Source: JBQTKD01 sp052389435
GTDB lineage: Bacteria; Actinomycetota; Actinomycetes; Sporichthyales; Sporichthyaceae
Direction: 5' to 3'
DNA: 18,680 bases
NCBI GenBank assembly: GCA_052389435.1
Contig: JBQTIB010000162.1
Span: 1-18,680, forward strand
Position numbers and translations under genes: made by a program
Shown: one piece after another, positions 6,821 through 13,731 of the stretch
How the letters are laid out: each line of letters begins with the position of its first letter
Numbering within the stretch: position 1 is the stretch's first letter
Notes under the pieces: generated by a model
Databases searched by the model: none
What the model saw: only the letters and a program-made list of their open reading frames with translations
Told to the model about the DNA's origin: nothing

Positions 6821-8467
6821 ATGAGCACAGCTACGCCCGGAACCGAACTCGACTACGACGCCGTCGTGATCGGCGCAGGCTTCTCCGGCCTCTATCTGCT
6901 TCACCACCTCCGCAACGAACTCGGCCTACGGGTCAAGGTCTACGAGACCGCCGGCGGAGTCGGCGGCACCTGGTACTGGAACCGCTATCCCGGAGCGCGC
7001 TGCGACTCCGAGAGCTGGATCTACTGCTACGGCTTCGACCAGGACCTGTACAAAGACTGGACGTTCAGCGAGCGCTATCCGCGCCAGCCGGAGATCCTCA
7101 GCTACCTCGAACACGTCGCGGATCGCTACGACCTCAAGCGCGACATCCAGTTCGACACCAAGGTCGCGGCCGCGACGTTCGACGAGGCCAGCGACACCTG
7201 GCTCGTGCGCCTGGCCGACGGCTCCGAGGTCCGCACCCGGTTCGTCGTCGGCGCCGTCGGGTCGCTGTCGGCGTGGAACGCCCCGACGTGGCCCGGCGTG
7301 GGGAGCTTCGGAGGCGAGGAGTACCACACCGGCCGCTGGCCGCACGAGGACGTGGACTTCACCGGCAAGCGCGTCGCGGTCATCGGCACCGGGGCCAGCG
7401 CGGTGCAGGCGATTCCGCACATTGCCAAGCAGGCAAGTGAACTGACGGTCTTTCAGCGCACGGCGGGCTGGGTCATCCCGGCCCGGCACGCGCCGCTGGA
7501 CCCCGAGTTCATCGCCGAGCGCAAGGCAGAGGGCGCCGCGCTGCGCGAGCGCATCAAGGACTCCGTGTTCGGGTTCGACTACGAGTTCTGTCCGAAGAAC
7601 CTGCTGGACTCCACGCCCGAGGAGATCCGCGCGGAGCTCGAGAAGCGCTGGGACCACGGCGGCTTCTGGCTCTGGCTGGGCGCGTACGTGGACCCGTTCT
7701 TCTTTCCCGAGGCCAACAAAGTCCTCGAGGACTTCATGAAGGAGAAGTTCGCCGAGCGCGTGCCGGACCCGCAGCTGCGGGAACTGCTGACGCCCAAGGG
7801 CTATCCGTTCGGGATCAAGCGGATCCCGCTCGACTCCGGGTACCTGGAGACCTACGCCTCCGAGCACGTGCACCTGGTCTCGATCGCCTACAACCCCGTC
7901 GTCGAGATCACCCGCGAAGGCGTCAAGCTCGCGGACGGCACCGTGTACGAGGTCGACGCGATCGTCTACGCGACCGGCTTCGACGCGATCACCGGGCCGA
8001 TGAAGAACATCGACGTCAAGGGCCGCGGCGGTCTCTCGCTGCGCGACCACTGGGCCGACGGCCCGCACACCTATCTCGGGCTGACGGCCGCCGGCTTCCC
8101 GAACCTGTTCATGATGACCGGCCCGCAGAGTCCCGGCGTCATCTCGAACATGCCGGTCTCGATCGAGCAGCACGTCGAGCTCATCGGGCGCATCGTCTCG
8201 GACATGGCCGCCCGCGGCGCCACGACGATCGAACCGACCCCCGAAGCGGAGACGGCCTGGAACGAACACTGCGCGGAGCTCGTCGCGCCGACGCTGTTCA
8301 TGCAGGGGGACACCTGGTACGTCGGGGCGAACATTCCCGGCAAGCCGCGGGTGTTCATGGCCTACCTCGGGTTCGTCAACGGATACCGGGCGCGCTGCGA
8401 CGAAGTCGTGGCCAAGGACTACGAGGGCTTCGTCTTCGACGGGGCCAAGGACGGGGCATCGGCATGA
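6821..8467 (+). CDS. Baeyer-Villiger monooxygenase (type I, FAD/NADPH-dependent)
   Basis: This 548-residue flavoprotein inserts an oxygen atom next to a ketone carbonyl, giving an ester or lactone, using FAD, NADPH and O2. It has an FAD Rossmann motif GAGFSG (residues 18-23), the conserved GGTWYWNRYPGARCD segment, and the BVMO fingerprint FGGEEYHTGRWP (163-174, matching FxGxxxHxxxWP). The NADPH Rossmann motif is GTGASA (189-194), and ATGFD lies in the C-terminal half. The length is normal for cyclohexanone-monooxygenase-like enzymes. The start is an ATG with GGAGG nine bases upstream. Its stop overlaps the start of a MetX-like hydrolase by four bases (ATGA), so the ester product is probably hydrolysed by the next enzyme. 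The substrate (cyclic, aromatic, steroid or linear ketone) cannot be decided. Confidence 0.94.
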   Translation: MSTATPGTELDYDAVVIGAGFSGLYLLHHLRNELGLRVKVYETAGGVGGTWYWNRYPGARCDSESWIYCYGFDQDLYKDWTFSERYPRQPEILSYLEHVADRYDLKRDIQFDTKVAAATFDEASDTWLVRLADGSEVRTRFVVGAVGSLSAWNAPTWPGVGSFGGEEYHTGRWPHEDVDFTGKRVAVIGTGASAVQAIPHIAKQASELTVFQRTAGWVIPARHAPLDPEFIAERKAEGAALRERIKDSVFGFDYEFCPKNLLDSTPEEIRAELEKRWDHGGFWLWLGAYVDPFFFPEANKVLEDFMKEKFAERVPDPQLRELLTPKGYPFGIKRIPLDSGYLETYASEHVHLVSIAYNPVVEITREGVKLADGTVYEVDAIVYATGFDAITGPMKNIDVKGRGGLSLRDHWADGPHTYLGLTAAGFPNLFMMTGPQSPGVISNMPVSIEQHVELIGRIVSDMAARGATTIEPTPEAETAWNEHCAELVAPTLFMQGDTWYVGANIPGKPRVFMAYLGFVNGYRARCDEVVAKDYEGFVFDGAKDGASA

Positions 8468-9525
8468 CCTACGAGAACGCGTTCTACTCCCCCGAGTTCC
8501 ACGGCGACTACGAGATCGCGAGCATCGGGGCGCTGGAAACCGAGTCCGGCGGTGTCATCCCCGACTGCCAGCTCGCCTATGCGACCTGGGGCGAACTGAA
8601 CGCCGCCAAGGACAACGCGATCCTGATCAGCACCTGGTACTCCGGCACCCACGTGCCGTGGCGCGACGTCTACATCGGCGCCGAGCACGCGCTGAACCCC
8701 GAGAAGTACTTCGTCGTCGCGGTCAACCAACTCGGGAACGGCCTGTCCGTGTCGCCGCACAACGCGACCGGCGAGAACGCGTCGATCGCGATGTCGAAGT
8801 TCCCGCGATTGAGCATCGGCGACGACGTCGTCGCGCAGGAACGGCTGCTGCGCGAGAAGTTCGGCATCGAATCCCTCGCCTTGGTGGTCGGGGGCTCGAT
8901 GGGGGCGCAGCAGACCTACGAGTGGGCCGTGCGCTTCCCGGACAAGGTCCGCCGCGCGGCGCCGATCGCCGGCACCGCGCAGGCGACCCCGCACTGCCAG
9001 CTGTTCAACGACCTCGTCTCGCAGTCGATGCTGACCGACCCGGCGTTCAACGGCGGCGAGTACGCCTCCAACACCGAGACGACCGCCGCGGTCCGCGCCC
9101 AGGCCCTGGTCTGGGCCGTCATGGGCTTCTCCCCCGGCTTCCTCAAGCACGAGGTCTACAAGGCCGCCGGGCTGAACACCAAGGAGGAGTTCGTCGCGTT
9201 CCTCGAGGGCTACTTCGCGCCGCTGGACGTGAACTCCCTGCTCGTGCAGGCGGCGAAGTGGCGCTACGGCGACGTCGCCAACCACGCCGGCGGAGACCTC
9301 GCGGCCGCCCTCGCCCGGATCACCGCGCGGACCTTCGTGATGCCGATCGACCACGACATGTTCTTCCCCGTGGCCGACCACGTCGCAGAGCAGGAACTCA
9401 TCAAGAACAGCGAACTACGGGTCATCGAGGACATCGTCGGCCACTTCGGCCTGCTCGGCCTCAACCCCGCCTACATCGAGCAGGTCGACCGCCACCTGAA
9501 CGATCTACTCGCTCTGGATGCCTGA
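8464..9525 (+). CDS. MetX-like alpha/beta hydrolase, probable esterase partner of the BVMO
   Basis: This 353-residue protein belongs to the homoserine O-acetyltransferase-like branch of alpha/beta hydrolases. The nucleophile elbow is GGSMGAQQ with Ser145; the acid is Asp298 in PIDHDMFFP and the base His327 in EDIVGHFGLLG. The N-terminal part (IPDCQLAYATWGELN, NAILISTWYSGTH) is like that of MetX. True MetX enzymes act in methionine synthesis, but this gene overlaps the BVMO gene by four bases (ATGA) and there are no methionine genes nearby. The likely role is therefore hydrolysis or acyl transfer on the ester or lactone the BVMO makes. A homoserine or other acyltransferase activity cannot be excluded on sequence alone. 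Confidence 0.85.
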   Translation: MTYENAFYSPEFHGDYEIASIGALETESGGVIPDCQLAYATWGELNAAKDNAILISTWYSGTHVPWRDVYIGAEHALNPEKYFVVAVNQLGNGLSVSPHNATGENASIAMSKFPRLSIGDDVVAQERLLREKFGIESLALVVGGSMGAQQTYEWAVRFPDKVRRAAPIAGTAQATPHCQLFNDLVSQSMLTDPAFNGGEYASNTETTAAVRAQALVWAVMGFSPGFLKHEVYKAAGLNTKEEFVAFLEGYFAPLDVNSLLVQAAKWRYGDVANHAGGDLAAALARITARTFVMPIDHDMFFPVADHVAEQELIKNSELRVIEDIVGHFGLLGLNPAYIEQVDRHLNDLLALDA

Positions 9526-9591
9526 CTCGGAAGAAATGTCCCGAAAAGTCCGACCGAGAGGATGGTTTACGGACCGGGGAAATCCGAATCG

Positions 9592-9616
9592 GTTTCGAGG
9601 ACTCCCGACTGGGAAT
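9592..9616 (+). promoter_or_regulatory. SigB-like promoter candidate for the small membrane protein gene
   Basis: GTTT (9592-9595), a 15-base spacer and GGGAAT (9611-9616) match the actinobacterial stress-sigma pattern GTTT-N14-16-GGGTAT at all but one base of the -10 box. Transcription would start close to the ATG at 9626, giving an almost leaderless message. The match is by eye only. Confidence 0.3.
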
Positions 9617-9625
9617 TCTCTGGAC

Positions 9626-9790
9626 ATGTCATTCCTCCTGTGGATCCTCGCGGTCGTCCTGGTCGTCTTCGGCGTCGTCAACCTGCTGCAGGGTGCAGTG
9701 GTCTTCGGGTTGATCCTGCTGCTCGTCGGCCTCGCCATCGGCCCTGGCGGCTACTCCATCTTCAACGCCCGCGGCAGAAGTCGAGTCTGA
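9626..9790 (+). CDS. GPGG-motif small membrane protein
   Basis: This 54-residue hydrophobic protein (MSFLLWILAVVLVVFGVVNL at the start) has two membrane segments, at about residues 3-20 and 24-39. These are followed by the GPGG motif (residues 40-43, AIGPGGYSIF) and a short basic tail (NARGRSR). The GPGG motif and size match a recognised family of small actinobacterial membrane proteins of unknown function. The start is the ATG at 9626; an earlier ATG at 9518 would add 36 polar residues and overlap the hydrolase gene, which does not suit the family. There is no strong ribosome binding site, and a promoter just upstream may make it nearly leaderless. Whether it is co-transcribed with the BVMO operon is uncertain. 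Confidence 0.75.
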   Translation: MSFLLWILAVVLVVFGVVNLLQGAVVFGLILLLVGLAIGPGGYSIFNARGRSRV

Positions 9791-9825
9791 GCAGGTCGCT
9801 CCGACCGACGACTGCATGACGTCGA

Positions 9826-9856
9826 GAGCCCTCGTCGCCTCTGGCGGCGGGGGCTC
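9826..9856 (+). terminator. Hairpin terminator after the small membrane protein gene
   Basis: A 14-base-pair stem (9826-9839 with 9843-9856) including two G-T wobble pairs closes a three-base TCT loop. It lies about 35 bases after the stop codon and lacks a T-run. It separates the BVMO block from the heme oxygenase gene. Confidence 0.65.
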
Positions 9857-9936
9857 CCGCGTGTCCGCTCGTCCCCGCTCGCACCCACGGCTCGGGCCGT
9901 GAGCCGACCACGGCGGCGGCGCGAAACGACTGGCCT

Positions 9937-9942
9937 TAGGGT
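9937..9942 (+). promoter_or_regulatory. Probable -10 element of a leaderless transcript
   Basis: TAGGGT lies six bases before the ATG at 9949, and no Shine-Dalgarno sequence is present. This spacing fits a transcript that begins at the start codon, common in actinomycetes. No -35 consensus is evident. Confidence 0.4.
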
Positions 9943-9948
9943 GCCCTC

Positions 9949-10350
9949 ATGTCATATGTCGCGATCAACGTGCTGACCATCGCCGAGGGCATGGGCCCGA
10001 TGCTCGAGGAGCGCTTCGCCAAGCGCGCCGGGACCATCGAGGACTCCCCGGGCTTCGAGGGCTTCCAGCTCATGCGCCCTGAGGCCGGGACCGAGAAGTA
10101 CTTCGTGCTCAGCAAGTGGGCGACGAAGGAAGACTTCGAGACCTGGCGCGACGGCCCCGGCCGGATCGCCCACGCCCAGGAGCGCGAGCGCGCCGAGGCA
10201 GCCGCCGCCACCGAGGGCGACCACGGCCACGGCCACGGCCCGGGATCCGACCACGGCCACGGTCACGGCCAGCCCGCCGGCGGCATGGCGGCCATGAGCG
10301 CCGAGCTCTGGACGTTCGACGTCGTCCTCGACGTCGCGCCGAAGGGCTAG
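9949..10350 (+). CDS. MhuD-like heme-degrading monooxygenase with His-rich insertion
   Basis: This 133-residue ABM-fold protein resembles mycobacterial MhuD, a noncanonical heme oxygenase that opens heme to release iron. The residues that matter in MhuD fall at the same numbers: Asn7 (YVAIN), Trp66 (DFETW) and the heme ligand His75 (RIAHA). Conserved segments include ERFAKRAGTIEDSPGFEGFQ and EKYFVLSKW. After the heme-binding helix there is an insertion, residues 91-107, of two DHGHGHG units. Then the last beta strand (LWTFDVVLDVAPKG) completes the fold as in MhuD. The insert has six histidines and looks like a metal- or heme-binding loop; MhuD lacks it. The gene is monocistronic and converges on the toxin gene with 11 bases between stops. 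Confidence 0.88.
   Translation: MSYVAINVLTIAEGMGPMLEERFAKRAGTIEDSPGFEGFQLMRPEAGTEKYFVLSKWATKEDFETWRDGPGRIAHAQERERAEAAAATEGDHGHGHGPGSDHGHGHGQPAGGMAAMSAELWTFDVVLDVAPKG
10219..10269 (+). repeat. Two 21-base copies encoding the DHGHGHG repeats
   Basis: The segments 10219-10239 and 10249-10269 are identical at 20 of 21 bases and start 30 bases apart, so the period is ten codons. The near identity, including third positions, suggests a fairly recent tandem duplication inside the heme oxygenase gene. Confidence 0.8.
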
Positions 10351-10361
10351 GCCAGGCAGGC

Positions 10362-10787
10362 TCAGGGCGTCGACAGACTCCGCCGCCCGGGGTGCGCGAT
10401 CGCGTGCCCAGCCGCTGTGGCCGCGGCGGCAAGGCGTTCGTCGTAGACGACGAGTCCGGCCAGGTCGGGGCCGAGGGCCTGGGCCGCAGCCAGGTGGAGT
10501 GCGTCCAGGGAGCGCAGCGTGCCGGGCTGGAGCCGACCGGCCTCGTCGAAGCGCGCGGGAGTCAGCGTGACGACGTCGCTGTCGGCGAGCAGTCGATCGG
10601 CGCGGGCGGGCGCTCGCCCACCTGCACGAGCGGCGGCCCGGCGCAGTTCGGTGCGGTGCAGGTCGGACAGGATCCAGCGCCGACCCCGTAGCCACCGGCG
10701 CAGCGCCGGCGTTTCGGTCTCGGCCCGGATTAGCTTGGCCACCGCCGAGGTGTCGAGGTACCAGATCCCGTCAGCGTTCGTCGGCAC
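10362..10787 (-). CDS. vapC: VapC-type PIN domain ribonuclease toxin
   Basis: This 141-residue PIN domain protein has the four expected acidic residues: Asp12 (WYLDTSAVAK), Glu47 (LHRTELRR), Asp94 (SLDALHLAAA) and Asp115 (VYDERLAAAA). Such toxins cut RNA, often tRNA or rRNA, with Mg2+. The start is a GTG at 10787 with GAGG about six bases upstream, inside the 3' end of the antitoxin gene. The two genes overlap by 17 bases, typical of type II toxin-antitoxin operons. It is intact, with all catalytic residues. The RNA target is not predictable. Confidence 0.92.
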   Translation of the reverse strand: MPTNADGIWYLDTSAVAKLIRAETETPALRRWLRGRRWILSDLHRTELRRAAARAGGRAPARADRLLADSDVVTLTPARFDEAGRLQPGTLRSLDALHLAAAQALGPDLAGLVVYDERLAAAATAAGHAIAHPGRRSLSTP

Positions 10788-11058
10788 GCAGCGCCTCGAG
10801 TTCGGCGCTCACCGACGGGCCGCCGTCGGGCGGAAGGTCGCGGTCGAGATCGGCGAGCACGTCGCCGATGTCTCGCCCCGACCCCGGCGCAATGCCTCCC
10901 GAGGCCAACAGTGCCTGGTAGCCCGTCGTCTCGACCAGTGGCGTGAGCGCGGCAATGGGTTGGCCGCGATCGGTCACCACGAAGCTCTCGCCGCCACGCA
11001 CCCGCGCCAACCAGCGGCTCGCGTCTCGACGCAGCTCGCGTACTCCGATCCGCTCCAT
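10771..11058 (-). CDS. vapB: Phd/YefM-like antitoxin (VapB role)
   Basis: This 95-residue protein has the DNA-binding N-terminal fold of the prevent-host-death/YefM antitoxins (RIGVRELRRDASRWLARVRGG, then FVVTDRGQPIAAL). A flexible acidic C-terminal half (GRDIGDVLADLDRDLPPDGG, ELEALRADE) would wrap the toxin. The ATG at 11058 is preferred over the TTG nine bases upstream. There is no Shine-Dalgarno sequence; a TACCTT element seven bases upstream suggests a leaderless message. It overlaps the toxin gene by 17 bases. It should neutralise the toxin and repress the operon through the palindrome just upstream. Confidence 0.92.
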   Translation of the reverse strand: MERIGVRELRRDASRWLARVRGGESFVVTDRGQPIAALTPLVETTGYQALLASGGIAPGSGRDIGDVLADLDRDLPPDGGPSVSAELEALRADER

Positions 11059-11071
11059 GTGCGACAAGGTA

Positions 11072-11082
11072 GCACCTGGTGC
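11072..11082. promoter_or_regulatory. Probable autoregulatory operator of the toxin-antitoxin operon
   Basis: GCACCTGGTGC is a perfect 5-1-5 palindrome 13 bases upstream of the antitoxin ATG, next to the presumed -10 element TACCTT. Antitoxins of this family repress their own promoter by binding such sites. Binding here is inferred. Confidence 0.5.
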
Positions 11083-11113
11083 GCAGATTGCGGCGGTCCT
11101 CGGGGAGCCGGAG

Positions 11114-11174
11114 CGCCCGAAAGAACCCGCGGTTCAGCGGGGCGCCTCCGCGGGCTCGTTCGACTTTTCGGGCG
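11114..11174 (-). terminator. Long imperfect hairpin across the propeller gene stop codon
   Basis: CGCCCGAAA (11114-11122) pairs with TTTCGGGCG (11166-11174). Inside these, CCCGCGG near 11127 pairs with CCGCGGG near 11152, giving a nested imperfect stem that spans the last codons and the stop at 11134. It could end transcription of the propeller genes before the toxin-antitoxin operon or protect the mRNA 3' end. Confidence 0.4.
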
Positions 11175-12420
11175 TCCGGGTCGTGGACTTCGCCGCGGCC
11201 CGGGCGCTTTCGTCTGCCCGGACGAGATACACGCCGCCGAACCAGTAGCCCGAAGCGGGCCGACGCGGTCCGACGGTCTGCTCGTCGCCCGACGAGAACA
11301 GCGCGGCGGCACCGTCCGCCGAGAGCGCGAGCGGGTCGGCGGACGTGGCCGGCGTGTACTGAACTCCGTCGGTTCGCAGGAGACGGGGCGAGGAGATCTT
11401 CCTCGTCGAATCGGTGCGTAGGTCGGTGACGAACACGTCGAACCCGAGCGAGAGATCGCGTGCCACGAGGGTGTCGTCGCCCGACCCGAACAGCAGGTGC
11501 CGACCGTCCGCCGAGAGCTCCGGGCTGTGACCGTAGGCGATCCGGCCGTCGCGAGTGCGGACGCGATGCACCACCTTGCCCGTGCGCAGGTCGACGACGT
11601 AGAGCCCGCTCCAGTCCGGGTTGGTTCCCGCACGATTCGTTCGCACCGTCAAGGCGAGGCGCGATCCATCCGCCGACGGCGCCGAGTGCTGGATGGCGTA
11701 GAACTCCGGGGTCACGCCGAGGTCGACCAGTGCGGACAGCGGAGTGCGCGTGCCGGTGCGCAGGTCTACGACCTGAAGGTGCCTGGTGCCGTCGGTGCCG
11801 CGGGGAGTCTCGCCCTCGTAGGCCTTGCTGGAGAACACGGCGGTGTTGCCGTCCGCGGACAGCCGCAGACCCGACGCCTTCCTTCCGATCAACGTGGCTT
11901 GGGCGCGTTCGTCGGCGGCCCAGGCGTTCGCCTGACGCCGACCGTCGCCCGACCAGAAGACGACTCGGCGCCCGTCCGCCGAGAGTCCGGAGACGTAGGC
12001 GTGGCCCTCCTCGGCGAACTGGATTGCGCCGGTCACGAGCCGCTTCGTCCCGGTGCGCAGGTCTTGCACGACCACGTCGCGCTTGCCGACCCGCCCGCCC
12101 GCCGGGGTGTCGAAGGCGAGGTAACGACCGTCGTGCGACAGCGCCGGATTGCCGCACTGCCTGGAGCAGACCGTGTCGACGGCACCGGTGCCGAGGTCCT
12201 TGACCACAAGCCCCTTGCTCCCGGCCAGCGCGAGGTGCCGCCCGTCGCCGGACAGCGCGCTGGACCACCCGAAGCCCTGCAGCGGTGCCCCGGCCGCATC
12301 GGTCGAGACCAGGCTCAGCCCCGGCGTCGCGCCGGCGCCGGACGCACCAGCCCACGCGCCCAGGCTCAATGCGACGGTGAGCGCCCCGGCTCCGACGCCG
12401 ACCCAGTCGCGACGCCGCAC
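11134..12420 (-). CDS. Exported seven-bladed beta-propeller (PD40/TolB-like) protein, second of a pair
   Basis: This 428-residue protein has an N-terminal signal sequence (MRRRDW, then a hydrophobic stretch of about residues 7-27 and small residues GASGAGA). Seven PD40-like repeats follow, each opening with LSADGR/LSGDGR and a hydrophobic strand and most closing with a DLRTG turn, so a seven-bladed propeller outside the membrane is predicted. A charged, probably disordered tail of about 25 residues (AAAKSTTRTPEKSNEP) follows. There is no lipobox and no enzymatic motif. The GTG start is one base after the stop of the upstream paralogue, so the two are translationally coupled. Such propellers usually bind proteins or envelope glycans; the partner is unknown. 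Confidence 0.85.
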   Translation of the reverse strand: MRRRDWVGVGAGALTVALSLGAWAGASGAGATPGLSLVSTDAAGAPLQGFGWSSALSGDGRHLALAGSKGLVVKDLGTGAVDTVCSRQCGNPALSHDGRYLAFDTPAGGRVGKRDVVVQDLRTGTKRLVTGAIQFAEEGHAYVSGLSADGRRVVFWSGDGRRQANAWAADERAQATLIGRKASGLRLSADGNTAVFSSKAYEGETPRGTDGTRHLQVVDLRTGTRTPLSALVDLGVTPEFYAIQHSAPSADGSRLALTVRTNRAGTNPDWSGLYVVDLRTGKVVHRVRTRDGRIAYGHSPELSADGRHLLFGSGDDTLVARDLSLGFDVFVTDLRTDSTRKISSPRLLRTDGVQYTPATSADPLALSADGAAALFSSGDEQTVGPRRPASGYWFGGVYLVRADESARAAAKSTTRTPEKSNEPAEAPR

Positions 12421-12421
12421 G

Positions 12422-13699
12422 TCAGGACGCCTCGTCCAGTCGAGCGAGGTAGAAGCCGCCGTAGCCGAAGGGCGTGCCTGGCCGCACGGACTGTTCGATG
12501 GTCGTGAAGAGCACCGCAGCCGTGCCGTCGGCCGAGACGGGACCCGGCGCGGTAAAGCTCATCGTGTGAGGGCTCTGATAGGTGTCCGTACGAATGCGGC
12601 GCGGCGAGGAGAGCTTCCGGGTCGCCCCGCTTTCGAGATCGGTCAGGAAGATTTCCGGTCCCAGGGCGAGGTCGCCTCGCACTAGATCGTTGTCCTCGGA
12701 CGCGAACATCAGGTGCCGGCCGTCGGCAGACAGGACCGGACTCTCCGCCACCGCGACCTTGCCTGTGCGGTTGCGCACCCGGTGGATCACGGCGCCGGTG
12801 TTGAGGTCCGCCACGTAGATGCCGCGCGCCTCGGGGTCCGCCTCCTGTTCGAGCGAACTCACCACGAAGGCCACGCGAGATCCGTCGGCGGAGATGTCCG
12901 AATGGCTGCTGATCCGCGAACTGGGCGAGAGCCGCAGGTTCGCTCGCTCGTTCAACGTCGTCAGCCGGCCGGTGCGCAGATCCTTCAGCAGAACGCGCCG
13001 CTCGCTCTTGAAGGCTCCGACGTGACGGGTCGTCGCGTCGTAGGCGTTGCTGGTGAAAACGACCGTGTTCCCGTCGGCCGAGATCGACCCGCCGTAGGAA
13101 TGGCGATCGCCGATCGACGTCGCCTTCCCCGTCTCGTCGACCAGCCACAGGCGCTGGTTCTGCGAACCGCCCGTGCCCGTACCGAGCAGGATCCGTCGGC
13201 CGTCCGCCGACATGTCCGACACGAATGCGCCGCGCTGCCGCGCGAAGGCTGGGCCCCCGGTAACGGTTCTGAGCTCGCCGGTGTGCAGGTCCTTCACGAA
13301 CACGTCGGACTTGCCCGCGCGATCGCCCGGTGCCAGCCCGTCCGTCCGTGAGTCGAAGACCAGGAGCCCGCCGTCGCCGGACAGCACGGGATGGCTGCCG
13401 CCGAGTACGCGTTCCGCCGTGCCCGGAGCCCGCACGGGCACCAGCGCACCCGACTCGAGATTCTTGATCCACATGCCGCCGGCACCCGAGAAGGCGAGGA
13501 AGCGGCCATCGCCGGACATCGCGGTCTCCACGTTCGCCGTGTCCAAGGGCTTCCCGGCCCCGTCGCTCGACACGAGGCTCAGCCCGGGCGGTCCGTTGCC
13601 CCGCGAGACCTGCAGCGGACCGGCCCACGTGCCGAGGGCCACCGCGAGCGTGAGCGCTCCGGCGGCTGCCACGAGCCAGCGGGGTCGCATACCCGGCAT
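12422..13699 (-). CDS. Exported seven-bladed beta-propeller (PD40/TolB-like) protein, first of a pair
   Basis: This 425-residue paralogue of the next gene has the same plan: an N-terminal signal (MRPRWLVAAAGALTLAVALG), then PPGLSLVSSDGAGKPL as in the partner (TPGLSLVSTDAAGAPL), then seven PD40-like blades. Blade openings include MSGDGRFLAFS, LSGDGGLLVFDS, MSADGRRILLG, ISADGNTVVFTS, ISADGSRVAFV, LSADGRHLMFAS and VSADGTAAVLF. It lacks the long C-terminal tail. The start is set at the ATG at 13699; an ATG at 13690 is equally possible and neither has a clear ribosome binding site. It lies 32 bases downstream of the alpha/beta hydrolase gene in the same direction. No catalytic residues are recognisable. 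Confidence 0.85.
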   Translation of the reverse strand: MPGMRPRWLVAAAGALTLAVALGTWAGPLQVSRGNGPPGLSLVSSDGAGKPLDTANVETAMSGDGRFLAFSGAGGMWIKNLESGALVPVRAPGTAERVLGGSHPVLSGDGGLLVFDSRTDGLAPGDRAGKSDVFVKDLHTGELRTVTGGPAFARQRGAFVSDMSADGRRILLGTGTGGSQNQRLWLVDETGKATSIGDRHSYGGSISADGNTVVFTSNAYDATTRHVGAFKSERRVLLKDLRTGRLTTLNERANLRLSPSSRISSHSDISADGSRVAFVVSSLEQEADPEARGIYVADLNTGAVIHRVRNRTGKVAVAESPVLSADGRHLMFASEDNDLVRGDLALGPEIFLTDLESGATRKLSSPRRIRTDTYQSPHTMSFTAPGPVSADGTAAVLFTTIEQSVRPGTPFGYGGFYLARLDEAS

Positions 13700-13731
13700 T
13701 GTGAACGGGGTCGTCCGAAATGTCTTCAGAT

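Noticed and set aside
8464..9525. Assignment as metX of methionine biosynthesis
   Set aside because: Fold and triad fit, but the overlap with a BVMO gene and absence of methionine genes favour a different role, so the gene symbol was withheld.
10219..10269. Repeat considered as a CRISPR or regulatory repeat
   Set aside because: It is only two copies, in frame within the heme oxygenase gene, and is explained by the His-Gly peptide repeat.
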